From: Fen-1364 sp049515135
Lineage (GTDB): Bacteria > Spirochaetota > Spirochaetia > SZUA-6 > Fen-1364
Direction of reading: 5' to 3'
NCBI GenBank assembly: GCA_049515135.1
Contig: JBEKUJ010000007.1
Location: forward strand, 1-64,000
DNA: 64,000 nucleotides
Of the stretch, positions 52,601 through 60,103 are shown in pieces. Position 1 is the stretch's first letter; every line of letters starts with the position of its first letter. The position numbers and the translations under genes were made by a program. The notes under the pieces are model-generated. The model ran no database searches and was not told the DNA's origin. It saw only the letters and a program-made list of their open reading frames with translations.

Positions 52601-53052
52601 ATTGAGGACGGGTTGAAAGTCTGCACGACGGGAGAATTGACTCCTTGCGGCAGCCTCCGCGAAGCCGCGGAGACCATGGAAGCTACCTGGTTTGCGTCGC
52701 TCGCCTGGTCCGTGGACTGGTCGAATGCCATGATGACCTGGCTTACTCCCGTGGAGCTCGTGGAGTTGATGTCTCTGAGCCCACTGAGGGAGGAAACGGC
52801 GTTCTCGATGACCTGGGTGACCTGCTGGTCGATCACGCTCGGAGAAGCGCCCGGGTATGCTGTGGTGACCACCACGTAGGGGAAGTTGATGGAGGGGAAC
52901 AGGTCGACTCCAATATGCAGGATCGAAATCAACCCGAAGGCGAAGATCGCCACGAAAACGCCGACGGCGAACACATAACGCGTTATCGAGAAGCGGACTG
53001 CGGGATTGATCCGGTTGAATATCCTGGATTGAAAATCGCGGGTTGTCTTCAA
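49669..53052 (-). CDS. RND efflux pump, AcrB/HAE1-like
   Basis: 1127 residues, longer than the usual 1020-1060. Helix 4 carries the proton-relay pair D410-D411 (GVVVDDSIVVAENVER), and the helix-10 lysine lies in LIGLSAKNAILYLDFV. The two large periplasmic loops follow helices 1 and 7. An extra 70-90 residues with additional hydrophobic stretches (IVVALAAIVALIATRHF and LPVMLAYPFILGVL) lie between helices 6 and 7. It is a proton-driven inner-membrane exporter working with the adaptor and TolC-like channel encoded upstream. Its start overlaps the adaptor stop (ATGA). Confidence 0.95.
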   Translation of the reverse strand: MKTTRDFQSRIFNRINPAVRFSITRYVFAVGVFVAIFAFGLISILHIGVDLFPSINFPYVVVTTAYPGASPSVIDQQVTQVIENAVSSLSGLRDINSTSSTGVSQVIMAFDQSTDQASDANQVASMVSAASRRLPQGVNSPVVQTFNPSSIPVLQFGLSGSGASLGDVSTYVTNELTPLLERVSGVANVQVDGGPSRQFQVLLNPDRLQSFKLTPQQVVSAVMLSAINQPIGTINSHENALTFATENVPADTSKVANTLVDPARGIRVSDIAAVRDFPVSANYARVNGRPVVLISIQQTSSSNAVAVVRNVRDLLRDTKLPDGYQISYSNDTTAPIQASLNSTYREILLTALVVALIVLLFLGKLNTAFSVILAVPIALSAAPVLYNLAGFTLNLVSMLAMIVAIGVVVDDSIVVAENVERYRVMGYSQKEAVLKGASEIFSAVVAATLSLLSVLIPVSFIGGIIGDFLRQFALGLAAAVAFSLLEAVLFLTVRLAYTPESDRTLDWRDLASSFGKMRESMRWGLSAWRKAAGIVVALAAIVALIATRHFIFLPVMLAYPFILGVLRYLGRLLLSFFQALTTTLHGWTEAVLEWVREGYAKSLVGLLDKSIVVLAATAGALAVIVVAVLPRITFSFAPQSDNGSITINVSMHNGTTLAATNVATGKLESFLLQEPAVKTVQTIVGSAGAFTLGVNRPENTTMTVQLVPIAQRAGVYDLMDRYRKGLGGVLFHDDPSATLSLSAGGGPPGSSSTISLSLLSSDQDLLQARSAKILQFVKNNAFVTDATSSLSNVSIERDFLPSESKMAGTGINPGAVAGLLQTYTSGTQAGNVQISGQSYPIMVQIDPIYLSDGQSLLNLPIYSATSQSQLQVGQLGSLVVRQSPITVSRYNRLYTATLSIDLAKKAPPALSFQNTLTGELTRQGLLDSRVTLGSGGMFGAASLARELSITGATAFLLALFLAYLVMAAQFNSWRYPVYLLLPVPLAIVGALVFVVLLGGELDVFGLLGVLLLIGLSAKNAILYLDFVVERVGKMPFKEALVDSARLRFRPIVMTTLTVLVIAGPLVFGRGEGSEFGKRLGIVMFGGIITSAVLTFFVVPAAFFLFERRRAEKKARSEEIKEQELAEA

Positions 53053-54320
53053 TTGCCCGCTCCCGACTCTGAAACGGGCAGGGTCTTAACCGCGGACCCT
53101 TCAAGCAGGCCCGGCGGCGGGTTCACGACAACGGTGTTTCCGGCGTCCACGCCGGTCACCGCCGCGCTATTCCCGCTTTCTGCAAGGATGGTGATCTGGC
53201 GGATCAACGCCTTCCCCTGCGCCACCACGTAGACGAAGTTCTTGTCTTCATTCGTCTGGAGCGCTCCCGTTGGAACAAGCGCGCCATGGGCAAGGGTGAG
53301 ACGGTAGCTCACCGTGCCGACTGCGCCGAAGGAAAGAGTAAAGGAGTTCGGCACCGGCGCCACAGTGCGGACCACGCCGTTGAGGGGAACGTCGGGAGAC
53401 CGGCTGACCTTGAGAGGGTAATTAGTCCCGTTCAGGACGAAGTCCACCGGAGCACCGACAGGGAGACTGGCAGAGTCGGCGGGAGGCACATCGAAGTCCA
53501 CTTCGCGCTCCTGACTGGCAAGGACGAATGCAGGCGCATTCTGGCTGACCAGCTCGCCGGGCATGACGTTCACGGCGACCAGCCGTCCGGCGTATGGCGC
53601 CTTGATTGCAGCGTGCTGCAGGTTGAGCTGGGCCTGCTGGAGAGCGAAGTCGGCCTGTTCGACTGCCAGCTTGAGCTGGGCGATGTTCTGGGTGTCCGCC
53701 TTCTGGTTCTGGTCCAGGGCGGTGCGGGCGGCTTCCAGGTTGGCCTGCGCCATGTCGAGATCGCTCTTTGCCCGGTCGACGTCAGCGCTGGTCGCGCCAC
53801 CAAGGGCAAGGAGCGCCTTGCGCGCATCGTAGTTCGTCTGCGCAGCGGAGAGCGCCGACTCGGCGGAACGGACCTGGAGATCGAGCCGCGGGTTGGCCTG
53901 CGTGGTGGTGTCCTGTCCCGTGGACAGGTTGATCCGTGCTGCGTCCAGCGAAGCCTGCGCGGTCTTCACGGAAAGCCTGAGCTGGCTGTCATCCAGCTGG
54001 ATGACCGTGTCATTCCTGTTCACCCAGTCACCTGCCTGTCGCACGACGCTGGCAACGACCCCGCTGACCTGCCCCACGACCTGGCTCTGCATGACGGGCC
54101 TGACGGTGCCCGATGTCTGGTGCTCCACCACCAGGGCGCCAACCACAACAGGGGCCACCTGGACGGTGATGTCTGCGAGACCCGGACCCCGGCTCTGAGG
54201 GTTGGCACCCGTCGGAGGATCAGTCGCCTTGCGCGAGGGCGCGCAGCTGGAGAGTGTGACGAGAAACGCGATCATGACTGACGCCGCTTGGATCCCGGAA
54301 ACCTTCAAAGGCCTTCTCAT
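53049..54320 (-). CDS. RND adaptor lipoprotein (MFP)
   Basis: 423 residues. A hydrophobic N-terminus with lipobox-like LSSC indicates lipidation. A biotinyl-lipoyl-like half (VVGQVSGVVASVVRQAGDWV) precedes a long alpha-helical hairpin (SLDAARINLSTGQ to NLQHAAIKAPYAGRLVAVNV), then beta-barrel and membrane-proximal domains. It bridges the RND pump and the TolC-like channel in the periplasm. GAGGGAGA precedes the start, 12 bp after the TolC-like gene. Drug range unknown. Confidence 0.94.
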   Translation of the reverse strand: MRRPLKVSGIQAASVMIAFLVTLSSCAPSRKATDPPTGANPQSRGPGLADITVQVAPVVVGALVVEHQTSGTVRPVMQSQVVGQVSGVVASVVRQAGDWVNRNDTVIQLDDSQLRLSVKTAQASLDAARINLSTGQDTTTQANPRLDLQVRSAESALSAAQTNYDARKALLALGGATSADVDRAKSDLDMAQANLEAARTALDQNQKADTQNIAQLKLAVEQADFALQQAQLNLQHAAIKAPYAGRLVAVNVMPGELVSQNAPAFVLASQEREVDFDVPPADSASLPVGAPVDFVLNGTNYPLKVSRSPDVPLNGVVRTVAPVPNSFTLSFGAVGTVSYRLTLAHGALVPTGALQTNEDKNFVYVVAQGKALIRQITILAESGNSAAVTGVDAGNTVVVNPPPGLLEGSAVKTLPVSESGAGN

Positions 54321-54332
54321 GAAAAGTCTCCC

Positions 54333-55766
54333 TCAATACCCCATGGCATTGCCTAGCTGCAGAACCGCAAGCTGGGCGTCCCTCTGGGCGCGCACCAGCG
54401 CGGATTGTGCATTTGCCGAATCAATGGAGGCGTCCAGGAGGTCCTGATTGGTGGCGGCCCCGTACTGCGCCTCCGTCTTCTTGAGCGTGAACTTGAGGTC
54501 GAATTTCTCCGCGGCCAGCCTGGCTACCTGCAGTCTCTGCAGGCTTATCTGGACCACTTCGTAGGCCTGCTCGACATCGGTTGCGATGCTTGCGCGAAGC
54601 TGCTCCTCCTGGATCCCGTACACCTCGTTCTGCTCGCGGTTGGCTTCGAGCTGGTGGTCCGCCGCGCCTGCGTCGAGGATGGGCAGCCCGATTCGTACTC
54701 CCACGCTTCCCTGACCCGCGGTGGTCAGCAGCTGCCAGTCGTGGATGATGTTCACCGCGCCGGTAATGTTCACCGTGGGCGTTGTCTGCCCTTTGATCAG
54801 GGCGCGGTCGATGGCCGAGGCCTGACGGTTGATCTCGATCTGCCTGATCTCCGGCCTTCTTTTCAAGGCTTCCGCGACAGCGTCCTCCACGCTTCCGACA
54901 GGGACCTGTGGATCTCCCTGCTCCTCAACGGAGAACTCCTTGTCGCGAGGCCAGCCGACGAGCTGCGCCAGCCTGATGCGGGCGATTCGAAGATCGTTCT
55001 GCGCGCTCTGGGCGTCGATTTCCGCGCTCTGAGCGTTGATCTGCGCGGTGCGAAGGTCTATTGCGGTAGCCTGCTTGAGCGCCTGAAGGGCGCTGATCTG
55101 AGCAAGCAGCGCCTTCTGCTGTTCCAGGATCTCCTTCCTTGCCGAAAGATCCCTTTGAGATCCGAGCATGACGAAGTAGGCCTGGGTCACGGCGTACCTG
55201 ATGTTGAGTCTTCCTGATTCAGCAGAAAGCTCCATTCCGCGAAGGGAGAGGAGGTTTCTCTCCATTGCCGCCCTGCTGGCGCCGCCGGGATAACCGCCCC
55301 ATATCGTCTGGTTGACGTTCATGGCGATGCTCCCAGTTGGGCCTGGTACAGGAGCAGTCGGACCAAAGAGGGAGGACAGCTCGGTGGTAAACGGGCTCGC
55401 GGCTGTGTAGGGAGTTATTGAGACCCCGATGCTGGTGAGGGGCATGGTGAGCGATAACCCCGCCTGAGGGGTCTGGCCCAAACCGGAGGCAAGTGAGTTC
55501 TCCAGAAGCATCGTGTCATCGCCAAAACCGTATGTGGCGCTCTCTCCCAACGACCCAGCGAGAGAATATGAGTTCTGCGAAACACTCAGCCGGTACTGCT
55601 CCCTCCCGATGTCGAGGTTCCTCTGCAGAACTCTGCTGTCCGCTCCTTGCGCGGAGGCAGCATCGATTGCCTGAGAAAGAGTCAAGGTGGAAGACGGCTG
55701 CTGCGCCGGGAGGGAAAGGACGGGGATGAGCAGCGTCAACAGGCAGATGACCGGAAGCCTCTCCAT
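54333..55766 (-). CDS. TolC-like outer-membrane efflux protein
   Basis: 477 residues from the ATG at 55766, with signal peptide MERLPVICLLTLLIPVLSLPA. Two long coiled-coil regions of the OEP family are visible (AQNDLRIARIRLAQLVGWP and LAAEKFDLKFTLKKTEAQYG), each with LxxAQxxL-type heptads. It forms the outer-membrane channel of the tripartite pump. A slightly longer frame would begin inside the MarR-type gene; the chosen start gives a clean signal peptide and lies seven bases after that gene's stop. Confidence 0.93.
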   Translation of the reverse strand: MERLPVICLLTLLIPVLSLPAQQPSSTLTLSQAIDAASAQGADSRVLQRNLDIGREQYRLSVSQNSYSLAGSLGESATYGFGDDTMLLENSLASGLGQTPQAGLSLTMPLTSIGVSITPYTAASPFTTELSSLFGPTAPVPGPTGSIAMNVNQTIWGGYPGGASRAAMERNLLSLRGMELSAESGRLNIRYAVTQAYFVMLGSQRDLSARKEILEQQKALLAQISALQALKQATAIDLRTAQINAQSAEIDAQSAQNDLRIARIRLAQLVGWPRDKEFSVEEQGDPQVPVGSVEDAVAEALKRRPEIRQIEINRQASAIDRALIKGQTTPTVNITGAVNIIHDWQLLTTAGQGSVGVRIGLPILDAGAADHQLEANREQNEVYGIQEEQLRASIATDVEQAYEVVQISLQRLQVARLAAEKFDLKFTLKKTEAQYGAATNQDLLDASIDSANAQSALVRAQRDAQLAVLQLGNAMGY

Positions 55767-55773
55767 GGCACGC

Positions 55774-56235
55774 CTACTTCTTCTTTGAGACATTCATCTC
55801 TTCCTTCAGAAACTCCTTCAGCTTCCGAAACATCCGCAGGGACGCTGCCCGGTCGCTTTCCGAGACGCGTTCGAGAAACCGCTCCATCGTGTCCTCGAGC
55901 CTTCGCTCGACAACGGAAAGCTTCTTCTCACCGGCGGAGGTAAGGGCAAGGAGCACGACTCTCCGGTCGCTCCTGTCGAACCTGCGCTCCACCAGCCCCA
56001 GGTGGATCAGCCTGTCGACAATGCCGGTGGCGGCGGCAGGAGTCAGGAACCTCATGGCGGCGATGTCCGACATCTTGCACATTCGATCCTGGTCCTTGAG
56101 CATTTTCAACGTCATGGCCTGGTGAGCGGTGATGCCTTCCGTGCTGACGATGTTCTCAAGATGCCGGGCAAAGAGCCCGCTGAGCTCGTTCTGGACCTCG
56201 AAGAACTCCTTGAAGTCCGCCCTGTCCTGGTTCAT
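55774..56235 (-). CDS. MarR-type repressor of the efflux operon
   Basis: 153 residues with the MarR winged helix (TAHQAMTLKMLKDQDRMCKM, then MRFLTPAAATGIVDRLIHLG and the wing RRFDRSDRRVVLLALTSAG). It likely represses its own operon (marR-type, TolC-like, adaptor, RND) and responds to toxic phenolics or drugs. AGGGAG precedes the ATG. A good promoter overlapping a perfect palindrome lies at 56266-56299, which fits autoregulation. Confidence 0.93.
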   Translation of the reverse strand: MNQDRADFKEFFEVQNELSGLFARHLENIVSTEGITAHQAMTLKMLKDQDRMCKMSDIAAMRFLTPAAATGIVDRLIHLGLVERRFDRSDRRVVLLALTSAGEKKLSVVERRLEDTMERFLERVSESDRAASLRMFRKLKEFLKEEMNVSKKK

Positions 56236-56265
56236 GATCGCTCCCTGAGATATTTTATGCGCCAG

Positions 56266-56294
56266 AATATATAGAATGTTAATTATTTTGTCTA
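56266..56294 (-). promoter_or_regulatory. promoter of the marR-type efflux operon
   Basis: On the minus strand: TAGACA (complement of 56289-56294), 17-bp spacer, TATATT (complement of 56266-56271). Each box matches consensus at 5 of 6 positions. Transcription would begin near 56258, about 23 bases before the ATG. Confidence 0.6.
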
Positions 56295-56299
56295 TAGAC
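56290..56299. promoter_or_regulatory. palindrome overlapping the -35 box, likely operator
   Basis: GTCTATAGAC is a perfect 10-bp palindrome overlapping the -35 box of the efflux promoter; another perfect palindrome, TTAATATTAA, is at 56311-56320. A MarR dimer bound at either would block the promoter. The sequence is seen; the role is inferred. Confidence 0.45.
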
Positions 56300-56364
56300 G
56301 GTTTGTAAGGTTAATATTAAATCTCAAGGCGGGCGGTTACGGGCGCTACCCTCGGTTACGGGCG

Positions 56365-56715
56365 CTACCCTGTGGATGCCGCCCGACTCGGAGAGACAGA
56401 GGAGTGAAGTCGACGCGTGAAGTTCTGTATCTCGTGGAGCACCGGCAGGAGCCCCTTGCCCATGTCGCTCAGCGAATACGTGACAGACTGCCTGTCGAAG
56501 GTGGCCTCCTGGCGGTTCAGGATGCCTGCCCCTTCGAGGTGCTTGAGCCTCTTGGTCAGAGTGACGGAATTGGCGTCCCCCAGCGCGCGCTGCAACGCAG
56601 TAAACCGCAGGGCCCCGTCGCGGAGAAAGTCGATGATGCGCAGGGTGGTGTAGTCCCCGAGAAGCTTCAACATCTCAGCCTGGCAATGCTCTTCCGGAGA
56701 GCTCTTCGTCCGCAT
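56365..56715 (-). CDS. HxlR-type transcriptional regulator
   Basis: 116 residues with the HxlR winged helix: HCQAEMLKLLGDYTTLRIID, then LQRALGDANSVTLTKRLKHLE and the wing RQSVTYSLSDMGKGLLPVL. The conserved N-terminal Cys lies in EEHCQAEM. Such regulators often sense electrophiles or redox stress and control a neighbouring oxidoreductase. The divergent gene at 56800 is an NADPH:quinone oxidoreductase, which fits. The gap between them holds A/T-rich promoter sequence. The start at 56715 was chosen because the longer upstream frame runs antisense through that gene. Confidence 0.88.
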   Translation of the reverse strand: MRTKSSPEEHCQAEMLKLLGDYTTLRIIDFLRDGALRFTALQRALGDANSVTLTKRLKHLEGAGILNRQEATFDRQSVTYSLSDMGKGLLPVLHEIQNFTRRLHSSVSPSRAASTG

Positions 56716-56799
56716 GAAAGAAATATAATACGAATCTGCAAAAAAGTGTTGCCTAAAAAAATTAAGCACTATATCTTCTAAAGTGCCAAGGGAGGTTGT

Positions 56800-57735
56800 A
56801 TGAAAGCAGTTCAGATTTCTCAGTACGGAGATGCGGGTGTGCTCACGGTGACCGCCGATGCTCCGAAGCCGGCAGTCGGGGAAGGAAAGGTTCTTGTGGA
56901 GGTGCGCGCGGCCAGCATCAACCCCGTGGACACGATGGTCCGCCTGGGATACCTGGCGAAGATGGCGCCGCTTGCCTTTCCCGCCACTCTCGGAACAGAC
57001 GTGGCAGGCGTCGTGGTGGAGGTTGGCTCCGGCGTAGCGGACCTCAAAAAGGGAGACAAGGTTTTCGGAATGGCAAGCGTCCTGGCGGGGGCAAGCGGCG
57101 CGTTTGCCCAATACGTCACGGTGCCTGCCGGCATGCTCGCCCGGATTCCCGCCGGTCTTGGCTTCAACGAGGCGGCCGCCCTGCCGCTGACTGGAGTGAG
57201 CGCGTTGGAGGTCATAGATGAAAAACTGAAAGTGGGCAAAGGCCATAAGATCCTGATTCACGGAGGATCCGGCGGCATCGGGACAATCGCCATCCAGCTG
57301 GCCAAGCATCGGGGAGCCTTCGTGGCCACAACGGTCATGCCGGAGGGCGTCGAGTACGCGCGGAACCTCGGCGCGGACAAAGTAATCGACGTCCAGAAAG
57401 AAGCTTTCGAAAAAGTTCTCAGCGGTTATGATTTTGTCTTCGACGCCGTGGCGGGAGAGACATACAAGAAGTCCTTTGCCGTTCTCAAGAGGGGAGGGAC
57501 CATCATCTCCATGCTCGAGCAGCCCGACGCCGATCTGGCCGCCAAGCATGGCGTCACTGCCCTGGCGCAGAATACCCAGGTGACCACGGCCAGGCTGAAT
57601 GCGCTCAGCGGCCTTGTCAGCAACGGTGCCATCAAGGTGCATGTTGACCGCGTCTTCCCCGTGGACAAGGTGAAGGAGGCATTCCTTGCTCGCGAAGGCG
57701 GAAAAGTGCGCGGCAAGGTCGTGCTGAGCTTCTAA
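56800..57735 (+). CDS. NADPH:quinone oxidoreductase-like (MDR family)
   Basis: 311 residues, zinc-free medium-chain dehydrogenase/reductase. It starts MKAVQISQYGDAGVLTV; ASINPVDTMVR and GTDVAGVVVEVGSGV mark the GroES-like part, and HGGSGGIGTIAIQLAKHRGA (about 150-169) is the nucleotide-binding loop. The family reduces quinones and enones with NADPH. AAGGGAGG precedes the ATG. Divergence from an HxlR regulator suggests induction by reactive electrophiles. The stop TAA overlaps the ATG of the LUD gene by one base. Confidence 0.93.
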   Translation: MKAVQISQYGDAGVLTVTADAPKPAVGEGKVLVEVRAASINPVDTMVRLGYLAKMAPLAFPATLGTDVAGVVVEVGSGVADLKKGDKVFGMASVLAGASGAFAQYVTVPAGMLARIPAGLGFNEAAALPLTGVSALEVIDEKLKVGKGHKILIHGGSGGIGTIAIQLAKHRGAFVATTVMPEGVEYARNLGADKVIDVQKEAFEKVLSGYDFVFDAVAGETYKKSFAVLKRGGTIISMLEQPDADLAAKHGVTALAQNTQVTTARLNALSGLVSNGAIKVHVDRVFPVDKVKEAFLAREGGKVRGKVVLSF

Positions 57736-58355
57736 TGCAGATAACGGACGTTTTTGCGACCCCTGCTTCGGAGCAGACCCTCCAGCGGGTGGTCGAAAGT
57801 CTCAAAGAACGGAACATCGATTCCGTGATTGTGGACACGGGGGACGACGCCAGGCGGCTCGTGCTTGAAAAACTGCCCCGGGGGGCGGAGGTCCATTCGG
57901 GCAAATCCAAGACCCTCCAGGACGCCGGGATCATGGACCTGATTTCGGACGCGACGGTGTACGACGCCTTGCGGCCGCGCTACATGAAGATGGATCGCGC
58001 GACCTAGATGCGCGAGATCCGCAAACTGATTGCCGGGCCCGACTACATGTTGGGGAGCGTGAGCGCTGTCACGGAGGACGGCATCCTGGTGGCTGCGTCA
58101 GCCACGGCAAGCCAGCTCGGCCCGTACGCGTACACCGCAGGCAAGGTCATCCTGGTGGTCGGCAGTCAGAAAATCGTGCCTGACCTGGAGACAGCGCTGC
58201 GTCGCATCCGCGAGTACGTTCTTCCATGGGAGGACCAGCAGGTGCGTGCGCTCGTGCCCACGGGATCCTTTGTGGGAAAGATCCTCATTGTCGAGCGGGA
58301 ATGGGTCAGCGGGCGGATCGAGGTAATCATCGCTCGAAAGCCAATCGGGATCTAG
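57735..58355 (+). pseudogene. LUD-domain (YkgG/LutC-like) gene with an in-frame amber codon
   Basis: One continuous reading frame encodes a LUD-domain protein of about 206 residues, interrupted only by TAG at 58005-58007. Part 1 (57735-58007, 90 residues) ends ALRPRYMKMDRAT; part 2 (58008-58355, 115 residues) begins MREIRKLIAGPDYMLGSVSA and holds the family block ASATASQLGPYAYTAGKVI and then VVGSQKIVPDLETALRRIR. In intact relatives the two parts join directly with one residue where the stop stands, so a single CAG-to-TAG change would explain it. Relatives act with lactate-utilisation or hypothetical metabolic enzymes. The gene may be dead, recently mutated, read through, or split into two peptides. 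Confidence 0.8.
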
Positions 58356-58394
58356 AAGCGTGCAGGGCGATCATGAGCTTCCCGGCCTGTCCCT

Positions 58395-59189
58395 TCATTT
58401 CCTGGAACGGAACGCAGCGATGATGCTCAGAACCGCGACAACGGCCGTGGGCGCAGCGATGCAAAGGAATCCATAGTACTTCGTTGCAAAAGCTCCCAGG
58501 CCGGCCCCCGTTATGAACGCGACGAGCGGCAGCCCGGATGTCCTGACATGACGCCCCGCCTCGTGGCGCAGACGGGCGCGCTGGCGTGGGTCGTCCGCCG
58601 GCGCCGGCGGAAAGATGAAGTCCGTAAGATCGATGGTGAACTGGGTGAGATTGCCCGTCATCAACGTCGTCTGCGCAAAGCTCCTCAGCGCCCCTTTCAT
58701 GAGCGCGTTCTGGATGCCCATTGCGGCCACACCAAGCCCGCCGATGATGCCCACGGCCAGCGCGCCGGCATGCCGCAGCTGCGGCTGAAAGAAATAACCC
58801 GCCGCGCCGAAAAGACCGAGCGCGAGGGTCATCAGCCCAAGGAGCGGCGCAAGGGTGGCGGCGCCCCGGCGCCGGATGGCGCGGGTGAACAGCGTGATGA
58901 GCATGACCGTAACGATGAAGACCGGGATCATCGCCAGGCGCGCGCCGGCCCCGAGATCCTGGCGTTGTACCATCGTGGCTGCCGCGGTAATCAGGTCTCC
59001 CGTGACGTGCGCCGTGAAGAGTCCGAACAGCAGGATGAAGCCGGCTGTGTCCACGTAGCCGCCCACCATGCTCAGTGCCACTGATCCGAATGTGGCGCCT
59101 CCAAGGGTCCTGGCGGCGCGTCTGGCAGTTCTTGCTGCTTCGTCCGTGTTGCGGTCAACGAGCGCTCCCAACTTCTTTCGATTGCTCAT
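58395..59189 (-). CDS. DUF1275 (YoaK-type) membrane protein
   Basis: 264 residues with six or seven hydrophobic segments. The family pattern is clear: FGSVALSMVGGYVDTAGFIL and LFGLFTAHVTGDLI, then MGIQNALMKGALRSFAQTTLMTGNLTQFTIDL. DUF1275 proteins are inner-membrane proteins of unknown function. AGGAAG precedes the ATG at 59189. It is a lone minus-strand gene between two plus-strand groups. Confidence 0.9.
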   Translation of the reverse strand: MSNRKKLGALVDRNTDEAARTARRAARTLGGATFGSVALSMVGGYVDTAGFILLFGLFTAHVTGDLITAAATMVQRQDLGAGARLAMIPVFIVTVMLITLFTRAIRRRGAATLAPLLGLMTLALGLFGAAGYFFQPQLRHAGALAVGIIGGLGVAAMGIQNALMKGALRSFAQTTLMTGNLTQFTIDLTDFIFPPAPADDPRQRARLRHEAGRHVRTSGLPLVAFITGAGLGAFATKYYGFLCIAAPTAVVAVLSIIAAFRSRK

Positions 59190-59326
59190 GATTCTTCCTG
59201 CGTTGGCGATTATTCCTCACCATACCGCACATCAGCGCTTCGGACAATCAACTGCTTTTCCGGTACATGGCCGGACGAACCAACGGGACGCGGATACCGA
59301 ACAGACATTCCTCTCCTCTCGAGCCC

Positions 59327-59386
59327 TTGACGGAGAAAACGTTCGCGGTTAGTATATCATCCTATCGTTATGACGACATATCATCC
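59327..59386 (+). promoter_or_regulatory. candidate promoter and repeats before deoC
   Basis: TTGACG (59327-59332), 17-bp spacer, TAGTAT (59350-59355). Two direct repeats ATATCATCC (59354-59362 and 59378-59386) are 24 bp apart and flank an imperfect palindrome TCGT-TATG-ACGA. These may be operator sites for the GntR-type regulator encoded in the operon, but the link is inference. Confidence 0.35.
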
Positions 59387-59407
59387 AGAGCCCGAGGAGG
59401 GTTGCTG

Positions 59408-60103
59408 ATGGATTGCACGCCGCGCGACATCGCGAAAATGATAGATCATTCACTGCTGCGTCCCGACCTGACAACCGAGGACATTGCCCGGGGCTGCGAC
59501 ATCTCCAGGAGATACGGCGTGATGGCTGTCTGCTGCGCGCCTTCGGATGTCGCCCTTGTGAGGGACCATCTGAAAGGCTCCGAGGTGAGGATTGCGGCAG
59601 TGGTCGGTTTCCCGCACGGCTACAGCACCACCGCAGCGAAGGTCTTCGAAGCAGAGCAGGCAATCCGCGACGGCGCGAACGAGCTGGACATGGTCCTCCA
59701 CATCGGGAGGCTGCGCAGCGGGGACCTGGACTACGTGCGCTCGGACATCGCTGCCGTGGTGAAAGCGGCGCACAGCCACGGAGCCCTTGTGAAGGTGATC
59801 CTGGAAAACTGCTATTTGAACGATGAGCTGAAACGGACCGGCTGCCTTCTGTGCGAGGAGGCGGGTGCCGATTTTGTGAAGACCTCGACGGGATTCGCTC
59901 CGGGCGGCGCAACGTTGGAGGACCTTCGCCTGATGAGGAAGACCGTCTCCGCCCGGATGCAGGTCAAAGCGGCAGGCGGTGTCAGGGACCTGGCAATGGC
60001 GTTGAAAGTCAGGGAGGCGGGAGCCACGCGCTTCGGCGCCACGCAGACCGAGGCGATCATGCAGGAGGCGCAGAAGGCTGCAGAGAAGGGAGGCACATCA
60101 TGA
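59408..60103 (+). CDS. deoC: deoxyribose-phosphate aldolase
   Basis: 231 residues, TIM-barrel class I aldolase. Schiff-base lysine K158 in DFVKTSTGFAPGG, with partners D94 (ELDMVLHIG) and K187 (QVKAAGGVR), the three residues matching E. coli DeoC D102, K167 and K201. It cleaves 2-deoxyribose 5-phosphate to acetaldehyde and glyceraldehyde 3-phosphate. GAGGAGGG precedes the ATG at 59408. It is the first gene of an operon with an oxidoreductase, an isomerase, a GntR regulator and SDRs, so here it may serve a sugar or sugar-acid route rather than nucleoside use. Its stop overlaps the next start. Confidence 0.93.
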   Translation: MDCTPRDIAKMIDHSLLRPDLTTEDIARGCDISRRYGVMAVCCAPSDVALVRDHLKGSEVRIAAVVGFPHGYSTTAAKVFEAEQAIRDGANELDMVLHIGRLRSGDLDYVRSDIAAVVKAAHSHGALVKVILENCYLNDELKRTGCLLCEEAGADFVKTSTGFAPGGATLEDLRLMRKTVSARMQVKAAGGVRDLAMALKVREAGATRFGATQTEAIMQEAQKAAEKGGTS

